64,000 bases of DNA, taken from contig NC_092576.1 in the NCBI RefSeq assembly GCF_037975245.1, positions 1,686,501 through 1,750,500 on the forward strand, written 5' to 3'. Positions within the stretch are counted from its first letter, which is position 1. The number at the start of each line of letters is the position of its first letter. The DNA comes from Apostichopus japonicus (Eukaryota > Echinodermata > Holothuroidea > Aspidochirotida > Stichopodidae). The notes below the pieces were generated by a model. That model searched no databases. It saw nothing but the letters and a program-made list of their open reading frames with translations, and was not told the origin of the DNA. Below, in pieces: positions 62,501-64,000 of this stretch. A program made the position numbers and the translations under genes.

Positions 62501-63656
62501 AATTACGACCCAAAAGGGCGGGACCATTCCCTTCAATGACAAACAATGGCAATGCTTTTTCGATTCCATTATACTTAACTTTAACGCTACATTTTCCTTT
62601 TACAGGTATCTTCTCTCCTGTAAATGTTTTCAAAACAACCTTCGTAGGTTTAATGTCGACCTTAGGCGACAGTGCCTTAACAAACATATCGTTTGGAATT
62701 AGGGAAACACCAGCCCCCGTATCTAATTCCATAGTTATCTTTTGGTTTTCAATTTCAACTTGAACTTCAATTGGTTTGCTTGACGCAAGTAACTTTACAT
62801 AGTAAACTGTGACGTCTTCGTCACCACTCTCTTCACCACTACTACTAGAATCATATTCAGGGGTTTGATTTACTTCCTTAATTCTCGAACTATGTTTACT
62901 CTTTTTACTTGACCTATGCTTAGAATTACGTTCCTTATCACGTGGTTTACTTACATCTGAATTTCGCCTGCAAACAGCCTTTAAATGTCCAACACAATCA
63001 CAAACATTACACTTATAGTCCTTATAATGACAGTCCTTTTTAAAATGTCCTGGTTTACCGCAGCACGAACAGAACACTCGATGACTCGTTGGCTTAGATG
63101 CCACGTGATGAACGCTGGCAGACCCTTCCTTGATAATAGCTGCGTTTTTGGCGGCGGACTCCATACTCATGGAAATTTTCACGGCATTATCCAGCTTTAG
63201 TGAATCGTCTTCCGACAAGAGCCTTTTTTGGATATTGTTGTCGTAAATCCCGCAAACGAACCGGTCACGCAGTGCATCCTTCAGGAAACTTCCGAAATTA
63301 CACGTGCTAGTCATTCTCTTTAGTTCGGCTAAAAACTCTGCAATTGTAGTTGACGAGCTCTGGTTGTAGTTGTAAAATCGGAATCTCTCCAATAAAACTG
63401 GGGGTTTGGGATTGTAGTATTCCCTCAAAGTCCCACAAATTTCGTCAAACTTCTTCGATGATGGCTTGTCTGGCGATACAAGATTTTTCAAAAGTCCATA
63501 GCCTTTTGCTCCCATTGAAGATAAAAGTATCGCCACTTTCTTTTTATCATCCTCTACTTCATTTGCTTGGAAAAACAGTATCAAACGTTCCTCGTATGAT
63601 TCCCAAATTTCCACATCAGGATCATAAATCTCCACTTTTAACATGCTGGAAGCCAT
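59568..63656 (-). CDS. Gag-Pol polyprotein of Ty3/gypsy retrotransposon
   Basis: An uninterrupted 1,362-residue frame that encodes the machinery for copying the element through RNA. Gag is residues 1 to about 290, with two CCHC zinc knuckles (about 196-209 and 216-229). Then come an aspartic protease (LDTGAG, 311-316), reverse transcriptase (LDLSNAYLQ about 531; YLDD 592-595) and RNase H (DAS about 741, TDHKPL about 806). Integrase has an HHCC zinc region (971-1007) and a D-D-E core (Asp1050, Asp1089, Glu1123-1125 region). A GPY-like module is near 1234. There is no chromodomain and no envelope gene. The start is the first ATG after a 76-bp leader. All key residues are present, so the protein could be active. 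Confidence 0.95.
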   Translation of the reverse strand: MASSMLKVEIYDPDVEIWESYEERLILFFQANEVEDDKKKVAILLSSMGAKGYGLLKNLVSPDKPSSKKFDEICGTLREYYNPKPPVLLERFRFYNYNQSSSTTIAEFLAELKRMTSTCNFGSFLKDALRDRFVCGIYDNNIQKRLLSEDDSLKLDNAVKISMSMESAAKNAAIIKEGSASVHHVASKPTSHRVFCSCCGKPGHFKKDCHYKDYKCNVCDCVGHLKAVCRRNSDVSKPRDKERNSKHRSSKKSKHSSRIKEVNQTPEYDSSSSGEESGDEDVTVYYVKLLASSKPIEVQVEIENQKITMELDTGAGVSLIPNDMFVKALSPKVDIKPTKVVLKTFTGEKIPVKGKCSVKVKYNGIEKALPLFVIEGNGPALLGRNWLEHLPLNWQEINRVYLSPKDKVNEILSGSNVLNKKLGTVKGIQAKLRIKPDATPKFYKPRPMPLAIKDKVLEELNRLVKEGVLEKVDFSDWAAPIVPVRKGDGNIRVCGDYKVTINPAMHQQEYPLPRPDELFAQLQGGQKFSKLDLSNAYLQIVLDPDSRKYVTINTHLGLFQYTRLPFGVSSAPAIFQQCMDQILGGLNGVGCYLDDIIVTGKTDEEHLRNLGQVVKKLDEVGLRLKESKCSFFQDSIEYLGFIVDAKGIHPSPAKVEAVVNAPAPQNKQELQSLIGLINYYRKFMPNLSSVMAPMTSALQCDKNFIWSSDCQQAFEEIKEILTSSKVLVYFDPSKEITLSVDASPYGIGAVISHSTPEGEKPIAYASRKLTKTEQNYSQIEREALAIVYGVRIFHQYLCGKRFTLFTDHKPLKFLFGPNKGIPVLAASRLQRWAILLSGYEYDIQYRTSKQNANVDFFSRLPNSSAHTSDKLKTVDQFTVLWTNEANDLNQAQIQSLPVSAKEIATATSSDPILSRVRHFVLYGWPGENLNKEMTPYFSKQNELSVEGNCLLWGIRVIIPSSYRDRILSELHASHPGMVRMKSLARMHVYWPGLDLQIEQLVESCNACQSVQSVLPKVDVNPWKWPTAPWQRIHVDFAGPFLGHMYLIVVDAHSKWPEVILMKSTTANKTINELRTIFARYGLPKELVSDNGPQFIAEEFNVFCKQNGIRHIRSAVKHPASNGEAERFVRTFKQAMKKCKFESGNVQIKIDRFLLSYRTTPHALIKETPAKLFFKRELPTRLSALKPNLKFSVSQKQNSNTEKPIRSVSVGDMVMVLDFRSSSDKWVEGIIFKVLGPVTYLVRVDDHVWKRHINQIRSRSCKPYSRKMHTFNDLKPLPSIVDLDIPVDSDEISKPKSTGVDDVTRGLKRNSSPVSEVESQEQNLKSPVVVSVPDVAKASNPVTPNLRRSSRTRKQFVPFSISS

Positions 63657-63714
63657 AGTTTCTCCTTCTCCCGGTAAGAACTCTTTTTAGAACTTAGGTT
63701 TTATTTCCGACCAT

Positions 63715-63730
63715 CCCATCCTCGTCGCCA
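63715..63730 (-). other. Putative primer-binding site
   Basis: TGGCGACGAGGATGGG, two bases inside the 5' LTR. It begins with TGG as expected for pairing to a tRNA 3' CCA. I cannot name the tRNA without a search. Confidence 0.6.
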
Positions 63731-63732
63731 GT

Positions 63733-63933
63733 TGTTGTGTCGGTCCCGGGACAACCTAACAAACTTATAGGAATACTTCACAAAACAGTATAACGCAAAT
63801 GATCCGTCTAAACGGTTAACGTAATGTATTGTGAGCTTTTAACAAGAACGTGTTCTCCAAGAAACCTTGGTAGACGTTACATAACACAAACCATACCATT
63901 CAAATTAAGGTATGCATAAATTAACATATATCA
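63733..63933 (-). repeat. 5' LTR of gypsy element (lacks first 49 bp)
   Basis: Identical over all 201 bp to 59167-59367. It stops at TATCA where unit sequence (GGCTTCAAAC) resumes, so the U3 start and one copy of the target duplication are missing. Part of the promoter region may be gone. Confidence 0.85.
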
Positions 63934-64000
63934 GGCTTCAAACTAGACATATATCTACTCCGGAAGTCCATATAGCCTTACGTAGAGAAACTATAAGTAG
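63934..64000. other. Unit 6 sequence resuming after the gypsy element
   Basis: Matches the stretch that starts GGCTTCAAAC in the first intron of other units (for example 25689 onward in unit 3). No gene. Confidence 0.85.

Larger units (their letters stand above)
59167..63933 (-). mobile_element. Ty3/gypsy LTR retrotransposon, nearly complete
   Basis: 4,767 bp on the minus strand, inserted in the presumed first intron of sulfotransferase copy 6. From its own 5' end it has: a truncated 5' LTR (63733-63933), a primer-binding site, a 76-bp leader, one Gag-Pol frame, a polypurine tract and a complete 3' LTR (59167-59416). The single frame, two CCHC knuckles and the domain order protease-RT-RNase H-integrase fit metazoan gypsy elements of the Mag/SURL kind; that lineage call is from memory of the families and not tested. 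The shared LTR parts are identical, so insertion was recent. Confidence 0.94.
57561..64000 (+). repeat. Tandem unit 6 (partial, interrupted by gypsy element)
   Basis: Start of a sixth copy, cut off by the window end. The head matches unit 2. Unit sequence runs to 59166, is interrupted by the gypsy element, and resumes at 63934 with the sequence that follows the same point in other units. Compared with unit 3, about 104 bp are missing just before the insertion (junction near 59145). Confidence 0.92.

Noticed and set aside
62374-62763. Plus-strand frames over the gypsy Gag-Pol
   Set aside because: Shadows of a clear 1,362-residue minus-strand gene.
1-64000. Assembly duplication as the cause of the tandem units
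   Set aside because: Copies differ by many substitutions, indels and clean private insertions with exact target duplications, which false duplication would not create. Long-read proof would still be welcome.

Overview
The window looks like invertebrate animal nuclear DNA. It is AT-rich, has GT-AG introns, and carries hAT, CR1/L2-like and Ty3/gypsy mobile elements. There are no bacterial operons or ribosome-binding sites. The element families and the carbohydrate-sulfotransferase-type gene fit a marine deuterostome such as an echinoderm, but that is inference; nothing here fixes the species.

Layout: almost the whole window is a head-to-tail tandem array. Five complete units and the start of a sixth begin at 1, 13360, 23979, 34647, 45518 and 57561. 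Once later insertions are subtracted, each unit is about 10.6-10.7 kb. Every unit has the same order: (a) the right end of a hAT-like DNA transposon; (b) about 0.8 kb without a recognised gene; (c) a possible small 5' exon; (d) a long presumed intron with a conserved but unrecognised minus-strand reading frame; (e) a short exon ending in a strong GTAAGT donor; (f) an intron with a poly-C tract and a palindromic AATCTG/CAGATT minisatellite; (g) a large terminal exon of about 353 residues encoding a sulfotransferase domain; (h) a 3' region; (i) the left end of the hAT element, which itself contains a 5'-truncated, dead CR1/L2-like retrotransposon. The short exon and the terminal exon join in matching phase, with a tryptophan codon split TG|G.

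Gene state: bodies of units 1, 3 and 5 (type A) resemble each other, and those of units 2 and 4 (type B) resemble each other. Heads and CR1 tails follow a different grouping, so the array is mosaic. Only the unit 3 copy reads open through all three exons I can propose. Copies 1, 2 and 4 have stops in the proposed first exon, copies 2 and 4 a one-base frameshift in the short exon, and copy 5 a stop created by an 11-bp duplication inside the sulfotransferase domain.

Private insertions date after unit duplication: a 1,048-bp long-TIR element with a 9-bp target duplication and a tRNA-like Pol III promoter in unit 1 (327-1374); a 1,686-bp hAT element inside the CR1 of unit 1 (11163-12848); a 1,348-bp hAT element in unit 5 (46458-47805) holding a second hAT-like element; a 0.25-kb retrotransposon tail in unit 4 (42859-43107); and a nearly complete Ty3/gypsy element on the minus strand in unit 6 (59167-63933) with an intact 1,362-residue Gag-Pol frame. 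The two LTRs of the gypsy element are identical over the 201 bp they share, so it arrived recently. The outer end of its 5' LTR was lost in what looks like a microhomology deletion.
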